Positions 1-7,888 of a stretch of DNA of 64,000 bases are shown here, one piece after another. This DNA is from an uncultured Bacilli bacterium (GTDB taxonomy: Bacteria; Bacillota_I; Bacilli_A; RF39; UBA660), in contig CANQQV010000004.1 of the NCBI GenBank assembly GCA_947626095.1, forward strand, positions 1-64,000, given 5' to 3'. The position numbers and the translations under genes were made by a program. Position 1 is the first letter of the stretch, and the number at the start of each line of letters is the position of its first letter. A model generated the notes under the pieces. It saw nothing but the letters and a program-made list of their open reading frames with translations, did not search any database and was not told the DNA's origin.

Positions 1-495
1 GATCCTTTTATTCTCAATTTAACCGGATTAAAACAAAACTACATTGAAACTGAATAGGAACAAGCTATGGTCGAAAAAATAAAAACTGTATTATTAGAAT
101 TAGGAAATGGATTTAGTTTTGTTGGAAACCAATATAAACTAGAAGTTGGAAACAAAGAATATTTTATTGATTTATTATTTTATCATACTAAACTTCATTG
201 TTATGTTGTGGTTGAACTAAAAAATACTGAATTTAAACCCGAATATATAGGAAAAGTTAATTTTTATCTATCAGCAATAGACGATTTAGTCAAAAATAAA
301 CAAGATAATCCAAGTATAGGATTAATACTTTGCCGAGATAAAAATAAATTTTCGGTCGAATATGCTTTAAAAGATATACATAAACCTATTGGAGTTAGTT
401 CATATGAATTATCAGAATATCTACCACATGAAATTTTAAAAGAATTACCAACTGAAGAAGAATTAAATTTACATATTGATCTAGAAGGTAAATAG
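1..495 (+). pseudogene. DUF1016/YhcG-type PD-(D/E)XK nuclease, 5'-partial, split by an in-frame stop
   Basis: The first 54 bases read DPFILNLTGLKQNYIETE, then a TAG at 55-57, and the same frame continues EQAMVEKIK... to a TAA/TAG-type stop at 493-495. Together the two parts match the C-terminal nuclease half of DUF1016 proteins, where this helix normally runs on without a break (a Leu is usual where TAG stands). The core shows FIDLLFYH and VVVELK, the D...ExK catalytic pattern of the PD-(D/E)XK fold. DUF1016 proteins are associated with restriction and defence islands. The piece from ATG 67 could still be translated (142 residues) but would lack the N-terminal domain. The 5' end lies outside the window, so the gene's full state is unknown. 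Confidence 0.8.
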
Positions 496-515
496 AGTCA
501 TTTTGATATTTATAA

Positions 516-668
516 AGTAAAAGAATTGACGAAGTATTTGATCATAAAAAAGCAATTAAAAGAGTAGTTGATTATTATCGTCAAAAAGGATATTCTTTAG
601 AATGCATAGTAGCTAAATTAAAAGCTATGCTAGATTGTTATAATTTTAATGATGTATGGCAGGAGTGA
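516..668 (+). pseudogene. Unassigned ORF remnant without a start codon
   Basis: An open frame follows a TAA at 513-515 and ends at TGA 666-668. It encodes about 50 residues ending in LDCYNFNDVWQE. No ATG, GTG or TTG with a ribosome binding site is present upstream, so it looks like the 3' end of a decayed gene rather than a working one. I do not recognise the family. It sits between the broken nuclease gene and a strong terminator, consistent with a decaying accessory region. Confidence 0.3.
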
Positions 669-680
669 GAAATAAAGAAG

Positions 681-709
681 ATAACTCTAGTAAATAGAGT
701 TATTTTTTT
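681..709 (+). terminator. Intrinsic terminator
   Basis: A 9-bp stem ATAACTCTA / TAGAGTTAT with loop GTAAA is followed by six T. It isolates the decayed region upstream from the five-gene operon downstream. Confidence 0.85.
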
Positions 710-730
710 ACATCTTTATAAATTAGGGGA

Positions 731-759
731 TTGACAAGTGTATAAAGTACGCATATAAT
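731..759 (+). promoter_or_regulatory. Consensus sigma-70/SigA promoter of the five-gene cassette
   Basis: TTGACA (731-736), a 17-bp spacer and TATAAT (754-759) match the housekeeping consensus at every position, so strong basal transcription is expected. Start is predicted near 766, about 135 bases before the first gene. Confidence 0.85.
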
Positions 760-762
760 TAA

Positions 763-896
763 ATTGTAAATAGAGGAATAATATTATGGCCATAAATTTC
801 TAGATTTACAATACAACTTAAAAGATATTTTAAGAAGAGCATTTAACAATGCTTTAAAATTTTCATTATTAATGTGTACAAAATACACATTGGAGG
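763..896 (+). promoter_or_regulatory. Structured 5' leader with four hairpins ending at the RBS
   Basis: Four complementary pairs follow each other: ATTGTAAAT/ATTTACAAT (763-771 with 804-812, enclosing palindrome TTATGGCCATAA at 784-795), CTTAAAA/TTTTAAG (817-823 with 828-834), AGCATT/AATGCT (838-843 with 848-853) and AATGTGTA/TACACATT (871-878 with 884-891). The last ends one base before GGAGG (892-896), the ribosome binding site. No T-run follows any stem, so control of translation or RNA stability is more likely than termination. The first arm straddles the predicted start of transcription and could instead be a DNA operator. I cannot match it to a known riboswitch class. Confidence 0.5.
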
Positions 897-901
897 AAGA
901 A

Positions 902-1798
902 ATGAAAAAAGATTGTAAATTAATTGGAACTTTGCCATCTTTGCATGATAATCAAGGTCTCGATTTAATGCTTAGTTCCAAAGAAATAGCTGAAGTTAGA
1001 TTTAATAGTGGAATAAATGAATTACTTAAAGCAAAAGAAATTATTGAAAAACTAAAAATCCTGGAAGAGTGGTATAAAAAGAAAATATGGCTTGATTTAA
1101 AAGGAAGACAGTTAAGAGTTACAGCTTGGGCCGATCCTTTTTATGAAGCGGTTGAATTAAATCATGAAATAGAAATTGAATATCCTGCTAAAATAATCTT
1201 TCGTGGTGATAATACTTCTAATATTATTCATACTTTAAAAAACAAAATTGTTTTAGATCGTCCACCTGAAAGAGCTGTTGGTAAAGGTCAATCAGTAAAT
1301 ATTATTGCTAAATCATTAGAAATAAAAGGCTATTTAACTGCGCATGATCAAGAACTAATAAGTTTAAGTAAAGAATATGGCTTAAATAATTATATGGCGT
1401 CATTTGTCGAAAACATTACTGACTTAAGTGAAATAACTAAATTAAATCAAGAAGCTCATATAATAGCTAAAATTGAATCCTTAAAAGGTTTAGACTTCGT
1501 CAGAAATACTAAAGAGATTCATTTAATGGCCGCCAGAGATGACTTATATATTGAAACTGGGGAAAAGATAGCCATGCTTAAATACTTAAAAGAAATTATT
1601 CAAAAAGATCCTGAAGCTATCTGTGCCTCACGAATATTTCAATCCTTAAATACATCACCCAATATTTCATTATCTGATTATGAAGATTTAGAATTGATGT
1701 ATCGCTATGGGTATCGTAATTTTATGTTAGGTGATGAAATAAGAGGTCCAAAACTAGTAAAAGCCCTAAATGCTTGGAGGAGTTTTGTTAATGACTAA
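902..1798 (+). CDS. Pyruvate-kinase-like TIM-barrel protein (cassette gene 1)
   Basis: 298 residues from ATG 902, chosen because GGAGG ends six bases upstream; an in-frame ATG at 872 would place a hairpin inside the gene. Residues 64-72 (LDLKGRQLR) resemble the DTKGPEIR strand of pyruvate kinase. LTAHDQELI near 145, MASFVENITDL near 165, IAKIES at 188-193 and MAARDDL at 209-215 follow the order of the pyruvate kinase barrel. The Glu of KIE and the Asp of ARxDL, which bind Mg2+ in that family, are kept. The regulatory C-terminal domain is absent and the protein is about 60% of usual length. The substrate is probably a phosphoenolpyruvate- or oxaloacetate-like acid, but this is inference. It overlaps the next gene by 8 bp. 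Confidence 0.7.
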   Translation: MKKDCKLIGTLPSLHDNQGLDLMLSSKEIAEVRFNSGINELLKAKEIIEKLKILEEWYKKKIWLDLKGRQLRVTAWADPFYEAVELNHEIEIEYPAKIIFRGDNTSNIIHTLKNKIVLDRPPERAVGKGQSVNIIAKSLEIKGYLTAHDQELISLSKEYGLNNYMASFVENITDLSEITKLNQEAHIIAKIESLKGLDFVRNTKEIHLMAARDDLYIETGEKIAMLKYLKEIIQKDPEAICASRIFQSLNTSPNISLSDYEDLELMYRYGYRNFMLGDEIRGPKLVKALNAWRSFVND

Positions 1799-3200
1799 AG
1801 CTTATATTGTCAGTGGTTGTTGTTTTGGTGATGAAGGTAAAGGTACGTTATCAGATTACTTGGCTCATAAATATAATTTAAAAGAAAATATTCGTTATAA
1901 CGGTGGTAGTCATGCAAGTCATACTGTAATTGTTGATGGTATCTTACATAAATTTAGTCAACTAGGATCTATCTTCTTAAATGATGATACTAAAACATAT
2001 TTATCAGCCAATACCATTGTTAATCCCTTTAATCTAGTTACGGAAGCGCAAAACCTAGCTATTAAAACTGGTCTAAAAGTTGAAGATATCTTATCTCGTG
2101 TTTATATTGATAAAAATGCTAGTGTTGTAACTCCATATCATAGTTTAATTAACAAGGTCAGAGAATTAAGTGATGAAAGTAAACGTACTGGTAGTGTTGG
2201 TACCGGTGTTAGTGAAGTAAACAAAGTAAAAAAGATAACTGGTATTGATATTAAAATGAAAGATTTTCTTAATGGCGAAGCTAGATACAAATTATTAGAA
2301 CTATTTATGTATACCAGAAAATTTGTTTTACAAAACAAAGATAAAATAGCTGAAGATAAGTATTATAAATATCTTGATGTTCAAGAACTAGAAAAATTAA
2401 TTGCCATAAGAAATAAATACTATATCATTAATTGCTATCAAAATATTATGCATAGTAATTTATTAAATATTGTAAGTAGTATCAAAGAATTTCATCAAGG
2501 AAAAGATATGTTATTTGAAGGATCTCAAGCTGTTTTAATCGATCATGAATATGGTTTTAAACCTAATACTACTTCTTTAGATACAACTAATCACTATGGT
2601 GTTAAGTTAGCTCATGATTTAAATGCTAATATTATCAGATATGGTGCGATAAGTTCCCTTGCATCTCGTCATGGAATGGGACCATTACCAACATATGATG
2701 ATTATTTAGAAGAGCGAATCTTTGATTGCAATCAAACTCCATCATATTTTCAAGGTGTTCCAACTTACGGTTGGTTTGATGCGCTTTTAATTAGATATTC
2801 TTTAAAAGTATCCGAAAATGATTGTTTATTCATGTCTGCCTTAGATCGTTTAAGTAAACTTGATTATCTTAAAATTTGTAATGAATACTTGTATAAAGGT
2901 CCAATCGATGAAGAATTTAAAGAGCTATTTAATTATGAAGAAGATAAAGGCCATGTTATTATTCATGATATAAATAAACCAAGTGCTAACTTAAAAAAAT
3001 ATATTGTTAATTGTGTACCAATTTATCTTACCTTACCAAGTTTTAAAGAAGATATAAGTGATATTAAAGACTTTAAATCTTTACCGCTAGAGTGTCAGCA
3101 TTATGTCGCCTTAATCGAAAAATTAATTAATAAAAAAATTACCTTAGTAGGTATTGGACCAGAAAGAAATCAAAAGTTAGAAAGGAAGCCTTTAATATAA
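1791..3200 (+). CDS. Divergent adenylosuccinate synthetase (PurA-like) paralogue (cassette gene 2)
   Basis: 469 residues from ATG 1791, which has GGAGGAG upstream and overlaps the previous stop. FGDEGKGT (12-19) is the PurA P-loop-like motif GDEGKGK, with the catalytic Asp kept. GGSHASHT (38-45) replaces GGHNAGHT and keeps the second His. Later, LFEGSQAVLIDHEYG, NTTSLDTTNHYG and RHGMGPLPT follow the PurA motifs for the IMP site. The IMP-loop GTTGRGIGP is replaced by VGTGVSEV, and an insertion makes it longer than the usual ~430 residues. PurA joins aspartate to IMP using GTP. The changes suggest a different purine-like or amino-acid substrate. No other purine genes lie nearby, so a housekeeping role is unlikely. 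Confidence 0.75.
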   Translation: MTKAYIVSGCCFGDEGKGTLSDYLAHKYNLKENIRYNGGSHASHTVIVDGILHKFSQLGSIFLNDDTKTYLSANTIVNPFNLVTEAQNLAIKTGLKVEDILSRVYIDKNASVVTPYHSLINKVRELSDESKRTGSVGTGVSEVNKVKKITGIDIKMKDFLNGEARYKLLELFMYTRKFVLQNKDKIAEDKYYKYLDVQELEKLIAIRNKYYIINCYQNIMHSNLLNIVSSIKEFHQGKDMLFEGSQAVLIDHEYGFKPNTTSLDTTNHYGVKLAHDLNANIIRYGAISSLASRHGMGPLPTYDDYLEERIFDCNQTPSYFQGVPTYGWFDALLIRYSLKVSENDCLFMSALDRLSKLDYLKICNEYLYKGPIDEEFKELFNYEEDKGHVIIHDINKPSANLKKYIVNCVPIYLTLPSFKEDISDIKDFKSLPLECQHYVALIEKLINKKITLVGIGPERNQKLERKPLI

Positions 3201-3766
3201 TGAATATAGTAATCGCCGGCATGACTTGTAGTGGTAAAAGTACTTTAGCTAATTTAATTGCTACTAAGTTTAGTAATGTCACTATTTTAAGAGAAGATGA
3301 CTACATGAAAGATTTAAAAGATATTCCTCATCTAAGAAATTATTATCTTCTTGATTTACCACGTGCTTATGAAACAGAAGAATATTTAAATGATAGTCTT
3401 ACCCTAATTAGGGAAGGCCAAATACTATACCCAACTTATGATGTTCGAAATAATCAAAGAATATCTAAAACCGAAATAAAAGTAAGAGGGGACATTAATG
3501 TTTTTGAAGGCTTACATACCATCGATACTTTAGCAAGTATTCCTGGGACTTTAAAAATTTTTATGGATATTCCCCTTGATATATGTTTACAAAGAAGAAT
3601 TGCTAGGGATACAAAAGAGTATGGTCTTAGTGAAGATTACATTAAACGATATTTTAAAGAGATAATTGAAAGTATTTATTGGTCGCATATTTCGAAACAA
3701 AAAGCCGCATCCGATATCGTTATTGAGAAAGAAAGTGATATAAAATGTCTTTTAAAGAAGCTGTAG
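3200..3766 (+). CDS. Uridine-kinase-like P-loop kinase (cassette gene 3)
   Basis: 188 residues; ATG 3200 overlaps the previous TAA by one base (TAATG), indicating translational coupling. GMTCSGKST (7-15) is a Walker A loop, REDDYMKD near 31-38 resembles the uridine kinase DDFY region, FEGLHTID near 105 resembles the family's EG(I/L) strand, and RRIARDTKEYG near 129-139 is the lid with its phosphate-binding Arg residues. Members of this family phosphorylate nucleosides (uridine, cytidine) or pantothenate. Placed after a PurA-like enzyme it may phosphorylate a nucleoside-like product. Bacillus keeps udk between trhP2 and greA; here that position is empty, so this gene could also cover pyrimidine salvage. 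Confidence 0.75.
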   Translation: MNIVIAGMTCSGKSTLANLIATKFSNVTILREDDYMKDLKDIPHLRNYYLLDLPRAYETEEYLNDSLTLIREGQILYPTYDVRNNQRISKTEIKVRGDINVFEGLHTIDTLASIPGTLKIFMDIPLDICLQRRIARDTKEYGLSEDYIKRYFKEIIESIYWSHISKQKAASDIVIEKESDIKCLLKKL

Positions 3767-4788
3767 ATATCTTAACTTCTGCTAAACGACCATTTGAAGT
3801 ATTTGGCGGGTATTCGGAAGAAGAAATTAAAAAAAGCTACCATGGTTACGTTAAAATCTGTCATCCTGATATCGTTAATAATGAGTACAAAGATATGGCC
3901 GAAAAGATAATGAAAATTTTAAATGATTTTTATAAAAGAGCACTTCTTGAACTAAAAAAAGGTATATATGATCTTACTGATGAAAAAGAAGTTTTAAAAG
4001 CTGAAGAACCATTATTTACCTTTACTATTAGAAATAAAGAGTATAAATTTTATAAATATTTATATAGTGAAGATATCGCTGATATTTACGAAGGATTATG
4101 TGAAGATGATATCGTTTTAATTAAAATATGTAGTGATGAAAATGATAATGATTTAATTAAAAACGAATATCAAACATTACTTAAACTTAATCATGCCTCA
4201 ATTCCTAAAGTTATTACTAGATTAAAGGTTAATGATAAAGAAGCCCTTATTATGTATAAACCAGATGGTTTAAGTATCGAAGAGTTATTACGTGATTACG
4301 GTTATTTGAGTGGCGAACATATCTGTTGGGTATTAGAAAGATTATTATCTTGTATTGGTTATTTACATTCTTTAAAAATAGTTCACGGTAATATTAAAGA
4401 AGATAATATTTTAATTAATCCTGATACCCATAATGTCATTTTAAAAGATTATAGCTTATGTATTATTAATGCTAATGAAAAAGATAGTACTTATAAAATA
4501 ATCAACGATTCTTATACCCCAACTTATGTTAGTAAAGACAGTAAAGTAATACCTAATACTGATATCTATGCTGTTGGCAAAATAGCTATTAAATTACTTG
4601 GAGGTGATATCGATAGAGTAGGATTACCAATTAATTGCGATATTAGAGTAAGACAATTTATTAGAAAATTACTTGATCAAAATTCCAATGACGCATGGCA
4701 GTTATGGGATGAATTAATCAAAATAAGAACTGAAGTTTATGGAAGTAAAAGATTTCAAACATTAAGAAAAGTAAGGAGGAATGTTTAA
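3745..4788 (+). CDS. J-domain fused to a protein-kinase-like domain with altered HRD motif (cassette gene 4)
   Basis: 347 residues; the start lies inside the previous gene (22-bp overlap). Residues 15-70 form a DnaJ-like domain with its HPD at 40-42, the motif that stimulates DnaK. Residues 95-330 follow the Ser/Thr protein kinase fold: Lys127 in VLIKIC (ATP lysine), Glu141, then HGNIKEDN (214-221) where kinases have HRDxKxxN, and DYS (235-237) for DFG. The catalytic Asp of HRD is therefore Asn216, while Lys218, Asn221 and the metal-binding Asp235 remain. It may be a pseudokinase or a weakly active kinase. The J-domain suggests chaperone recruitment to its target, perhaps the VWA protein encoded next. 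Confidence 0.78.
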   Translation: MSFKEAVDILTSAKRPFEVFGGYSEEEIKKSYHGYVKICHPDIVNNEYKDMAEKIMKILNDFYKRALLELKKGIYDLTDEKEVLKAEEPLFTFTIRNKEYKFYKYLYSEDIADIYEGLCEDDIVLIKICSDENDNDLIKNEYQTLLKLNHASIPKVITRLKVNDKEALIMYKPDGLSIEELLRDYGYLSGEHICWVLERLLSCIGYLHSLKIVHGNIKEDNILINPDTHNVILKDYSLCIINANEKDSTYKIINDSYTPTYVSKDSKVIPNTDIYAVGKIAIKLLGGDIDRVGLPINCDIRVRQFIRKLLDQNSNDAWQLWDELIKIRTEVYGSKRFQTLRKVRRNV

Positions 4789-5723
4789 TGGGTGGATCTA
4801 GTTATGATAGAGATGTATATAGTGGAAGTAGTTATGATAATTGGGGGACAAGTGATTATTCAGCAACCAGGTTTACAAGGCGTACAATCGATAGTGATTT
4901 AAATCCGGTCGGCAAGAAAATTATTAGTCAAAGTAAACATCCCATAGTAATTGTTTTAGATGTAACCGGCTCCAATATTAATTTTGCTCGTTTGGTTTAT
5001 GATAAACTACCAATGTTTTATGGTAATATTGAACAAAAAGGTTATTTAAATGATTTTGATATATGTATTTGTGCTGTCGGTGATGCTAAATACGATAGTT
5101 ATCCAATTCAAATCGGAACTCCAGCTAAAGGAATCGAAATTGATTCATGGCTTGAAAAAATAGTCTTAGAAAGTGGTGGTGGCGGTAATGAATATGAATC
5201 ATACGAAGTAATGGCTCATTATTTGGCGACCAACACTGAATTTAAAGAAGATGCTGAACCAGTCTTATTCTTTATTGGTGATGAATCAACTAGTGAAATA
5301 GTATCAAAAAGAGAATGTGATCATCTTGGTATACCATGTCCTGAAGATTATAATCCATGGCCAGCTTTAAGAAAGAAATTTAAAGATAATATCTATGTTA
5401 TGCTAAACAAATATTGTGGTAATAGTTTTAATGAACGTTTTACCAAAACTTGGGAAAAAGTAATGCCCCCAGAACATACCATCAAAATCCCCGAAGAAAA
5501 AGCTATTGTCGATTTAATGTTAGGTGTCCTAGCCTTACAAAAAGAAGAGTTAGATGTTTATGCGTTAGATATGGGACTAAGAGGTCAAACAACCAAACGA
5601 ATTACTGGGGTTACTGAAGCCTTAAAAGATTTAGCTAACACAACCGCCTTATCAACTAATATTTCGACTAATCTTCCAACTGATACGGTCATGAAATTAA
5701 CTAAAAAAGGTAAAAGACTATAA
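4788..5723 (+). CDS. VWA-like protein with MIDAS-type motif (cassette gene 5)
   Basis: 311 residues from ATG 4788, overlapping the previous stop by one base with AGGAGG in front. The N terminus carries a GSSYD...YSGSSYD repeat (residues 3-17), low-complexity and Ser/Tyr-rich, a possible phosphorylation tail. From residue 52, IVIVLDVTGSN gives a D-x-T-x-S metal-ion-dependent adhesion motif, and FFIGDEST near 160 fits a later strand of the fold. No signal peptide or membrane segment is seen, so it should be cytosolic. VWA proteins often act as binding partners beside kinases and phosphatases, for example TerY-type modules of tellurium-resistance loci. A scaffold or kinase target is my inference. 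Confidence 0.7.
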   Translation: MGGSSYDRDVYSGSSYDNWGTSDYSATRFTRRTIDSDLNPVGKKIISQSKHPIVIVLDVTGSNINFARLVYDKLPMFYGNIEQKGYLNDFDICICAVGDAKYDSYPIQIGTPAKGIEIDSWLEKIVLESGGGGNEYESYEVMAHYLATNTEFKEDAEPVLFFIGDESTSEIVSKRECDHLGIPCPEDYNPWPALRKKFKDNIYVMLNKYCGNSFNERFTKTWEKVMPPEHTIKIPEEKAIVDLMLGVLALQKEELDVYALDMGLRGQTTKRITGVTEALKDLANTTALSTNISTNLPTDTVMKLTKKGKRL

Positions 5724-5752
5724 AGAAGCAAAGAAATTTGCTTCTTTCTTTA
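5722..5752 (+). terminator. Terminator closing the five-gene cassette
   Basis: An 11-bp stem AAAGAAGCAAA / TTTGCTTCTTT with loop GAAA is followed by a T-rich tail and starts inside the stop codon of the VWA gene. Confidence 0.85.
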
Positions 5753-5774
5753 TACCCCTAAATTTATTAAAGTC

Positions 5775-5803
5775 TTTTCAAATAACTCATTTAATGATAA
5801 AAT
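5775..5803 (+). promoter_or_regulatory. Promoter for ireB-ruvX operon
   Basis: TTTTCA (5775-5780), 17-bp spacer and TAAAAT (5798-5803) give 4/6 and 5/6 matches to the SigA consensus, about 25 bases before the start region of the ireB gene. Confidence 0.5.
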
Positions 5804-5830
5804 TATAGTGTACTTAAGAAGGTGTGTTAT

Positions 5831-6073
5831 ATGAACGATAATACAAGTTTATTTGATGTCAATGTCGTTAAAAAGCAACTAATTTCCACAACTTTAAAAG
5901 AAATTTCTGTTGCTTTAACCGAAAGGGGATATAATCCTACTAATCAAATAGTTGGTTACTTAATTAGTGGTGATCCAGGTTATATATCTAACTATAAAGA
6001 TTGTCGTAGTAAGATTTTAAATCTTGATCGTGCTGAAATAGTTGCTACTATTATTGAAGATTATTTAAAGTAA
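5831..6073 (+). CDS. ireB: IreB/UPF0297 family protein
   Basis: 80 residues. ATG 5831 is preferred over 5822 because AAGAAGG lies at the right distance. The sequence, with SLFDV near the start, ISVALTERGYNPTNQIVGYL, SGDPGYI and RAEIVATIIEDYL, matches UPF0297 (YrzL) along its whole length. In Enterococcus IreB is a small phosphoprotein acted on by the PASTA kinase IreK and controls cephalosporin tolerance. It heads the conserved yrzL-ruvX-yrzB group; the next start follows one base after its stop. The kinase-like gene of the upstream cassette is separated from it by a terminator, so the closeness is probably accidental. Confidence 0.9.
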   Translation: MNDNTSLFDVNVVKKQLISTTLKEISVALTERGYNPTNQIVGYLISGDPGYISNYKDCRSKILNLDRAEIVATIIEDYLK

Positions 6074-6074
6074 G

Positions 6075-6494
6075 ATGAGATGCTTAGGACTTGACTTAGG
6101 AACTAGAACTCTAGGTTTGGCTTTATCTGATAAAACTAATACTATTTCTTCACCATATAAAGTTTTAAGATGGAATGGTGAAGATTATAATTTATTATTT
6201 AAAGATTTAGATAATATTATCAAAGAAAAAGAAATAACTGATTTAGTTTTAGGTCTACCCAAAAATATGAATAATACACTAGGTTTTGCGACGGAAAGAA
6301 GTACAAAATTTAAAGAAGCTTTAGAAAGTAGATATCATTTAGAAGTTCATTTAATTGATGAACGTTTAACAACTATTATGGCCGAAAATACTTTATTAGA
6401 AGCTGATATGAGTCGCGCTAAAAGAAAGAAAGTAATCGATGAGATAGCTGCAAGTATCATCCTTGATACCTATCTAAAAATGAAAGGAAAATAA
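6075..6494 (+). CDS. ruvX: Holliday junction resolvase-like RuvX/YqgF
   Basis: 139 residues, the normal size. LGLDLGTRTLGLA (4-16) is the RNase H-fold motif with the first acidic residue, LVLGLPKNMN near 71 is a family signature, and DERLTT near 109 and DEIAASIIL near 126 supply the remaining acidic residues. RuvX/YqgF acts on 16S rRNA 5' maturation and is a predicted junction resolvase. It sits in the usual place between ireB and yrzB. Confidence 0.93.
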   Translation: MRCLGLDLGTRTLGLALSDKTNTISSPYKVLRWNGEDYNLLFKDLDNIIKEKEITDLVLGLPKNMNNTLGFATERSTKFKEALESRYHLEVHLIDERLTTIMAENTLLEADMSRAKRKKVIDEIAASIILDTYLKMKGK

Positions 6495-6496
6495 AT

Positions 6497-6784
6497 ATGG
6501 AAGAAAAAAAAGGAGTTTTTACAATCGTCAATGACCAAGGAGAAGAAGTAGAATGTGAAATACTATTTACTTTTGATTCTGACGAAACTAAGAAAAGTTA
6601 TATTGTCTATACTGACAATACTTTAGATGATGAAGGTAGTACTAAAGTATATGCTTCAGTATATGATCCAACTGGTCAGGACCCAACTTTAATGCCAATC
6701 GAAACGGAAAAAGAATGGTTAGTTATTGAAAATATTTTATCTTCTGTTCAAGAAAAAATAAACGATGCTCAGGCTGAAAACTAA
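6497..6784 (+). CDS. yrzB: DUF1292/YrzB (UPF0473) protein
   Basis: 95 residues, acidic, two bases after the ruvX stop. FTIVNDQGEEVECEILFTFD and KSYIVYTDN followed by a C-terminal EKEWLVIENIL match DUF1292. The function is unknown; its place directly after ruvX is conserved in Bacilli and supports the assignment. Confidence 0.88.
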   Translation: MEEKKGVFTIVNDQGEEVECEILFTFDSDETKKSYIVYTDNTLDDEGSTKVYASVYDPTGQDPTLMPIETEKEWLVIENILSSVQEKINDAQAEN

Positions 6785-6787
6785 TAT

Positions 6788-7876
6788 ATGAAAAAAGTTG
6801 TTATAGTTTTAAGCGTTTTATTAGCTGTAATATTATTATCTATTGGCGGATCTGTTATTTATTATAATAATGGTTTAAAAGCTGTCGATGAATCCATTAA
6901 AGATGTTAAAGAAGAAGACACCATCTTCTTTATTGTTAAACCAGGTGATGCTTCTAAAACTATCATTGATAATTTGGCTAATGCTGGTTTAATTAAGAAT
7001 AAGCAAGTAGCTTATATTTATATCAAACTTCATAAAGTAAGCTTACAAGCTGGTACCTACGAATTAAATCGTGGTATGAGTTTTACTGAAATAGTTGATA
7101 AAATGGCTAATGGTGAAATAGCTGATAATACACTTAATGTAACCTTTATTGAAGGTAAAAGACTAGTTAATTATGTCAAAGTAATTAGTGATAACTTTGG
7201 TTATAGTGAAGATGAAATATTAGAAACAATTAGTAATAAAGATTATCTAAAAGAACTTATAAATAATTATTGGTTCTTGACGGATGATATATTAAATGAT
7301 AAGTTATATTATGCCCTTGAAGGTTATCTATCACCTGATACTTACACTTTCTATGAAGATGCTAGTATTAAAGATATAATAAAAGTTTTATTAGATGAAA
7401 CTAATAAAAAACTAGAACCTTATAAAGAGCAGATAGAAAATAGTAATTATTCTATTCATGAAATATTAACCTTAGCTAGTATTGTTGAATTAGAAGGTAA
7501 TAATAGTGATGATCGTGCTGGCGTAGCTGGAGTATTTTATAATCGCTTAAAAGCTAATATGAGCTTAGGTAGCGATGTTACTGCTTACTATGGAGCTCGT
7601 GTTGAACTTAGTGATCGTGAACTATATCAACAAGAAATAGATGATCCCAACGCTTATAATACACGACCTGCTAGTATGGCTGGTAAATTACCAGTTGGAC
7701 CTATTTGTAGTCCTAGTATAGATTCATTAGTAGCAGCTATTAAACCAGAAGAACATGATTATTTCTTCTTTGTCGCTGATATTAATAAAAAGACTTATTT
7801 TACTAAAACTAATGAAGAACATGTTGCTAAGATAGCTGAACTAAAACAAAAAGGGTTATGGTTTAATTACGATTAA
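6788..7876 (+). CDS. mltG: Endolytic murein transglycosylase MltG
   Basis: 362 residues. One membrane helix lies at 4-27, then a LysM-like segment (FFIVKPGDASKTIIDNL, 47-64), then the YceG domain with LTLASIVELEG; Glu234 in ASIVE is the catalytic acid of the family. NTRPASMAGKLPVGPICSPS is the conserved C-terminal signature. MltG cuts nascent glycan strands at the outer face of the membrane and sets chain length. It follows yrzB by three bases, as in Bacillus (yrrL). Confidence 0.93.
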   Translation: MKKVVIVLSVLLAVILLSIGGSVIYYNNGLKAVDESIKDVKEEDTIFFIVKPGDASKTIIDNLANAGLIKNKQVAYIYIKLHKVSLQAGTYELNRGMSFTEIVDKMANGEIADNTLNVTFIEGKRLVNYVKVISDNFGYSEDEILETISNKDYLKELINNYWFLTDDILNDKLYYALEGYLSPDTYTFYEDASIKDIIKVLLDETNKKLEPYKEQIENSNYSIHEILTLASIVELEGNNSDDRAGVAGVFYNRLKANMSLGSDVTAYYGARVELSDRELYQQEIDDPNAYNTRPASMAGKLPVGPICSPSIDSLVAAIKPEEHDYFFFVADINKKTYFTKTNEEHVAKIAELKQKGLWFNYD

Positions 7877-7888
7877 GGAGAATCGATA

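Noticed and set aside
872..901. Earlier start of the pyruvate-kinase-like gene at 872
   Set aside because: That ATG lies in the left arm of a hairpin and has no RBS; GGAGG fits ATG 902.
3745..6073. Functional link between the cassette kinase and IreB, an IreK kinase target
   Set aside because: A strong terminator and a new promoter separate them, and ireB-ruvX-yrzB is a conserved housekeeping group, so closeness is probably chance.
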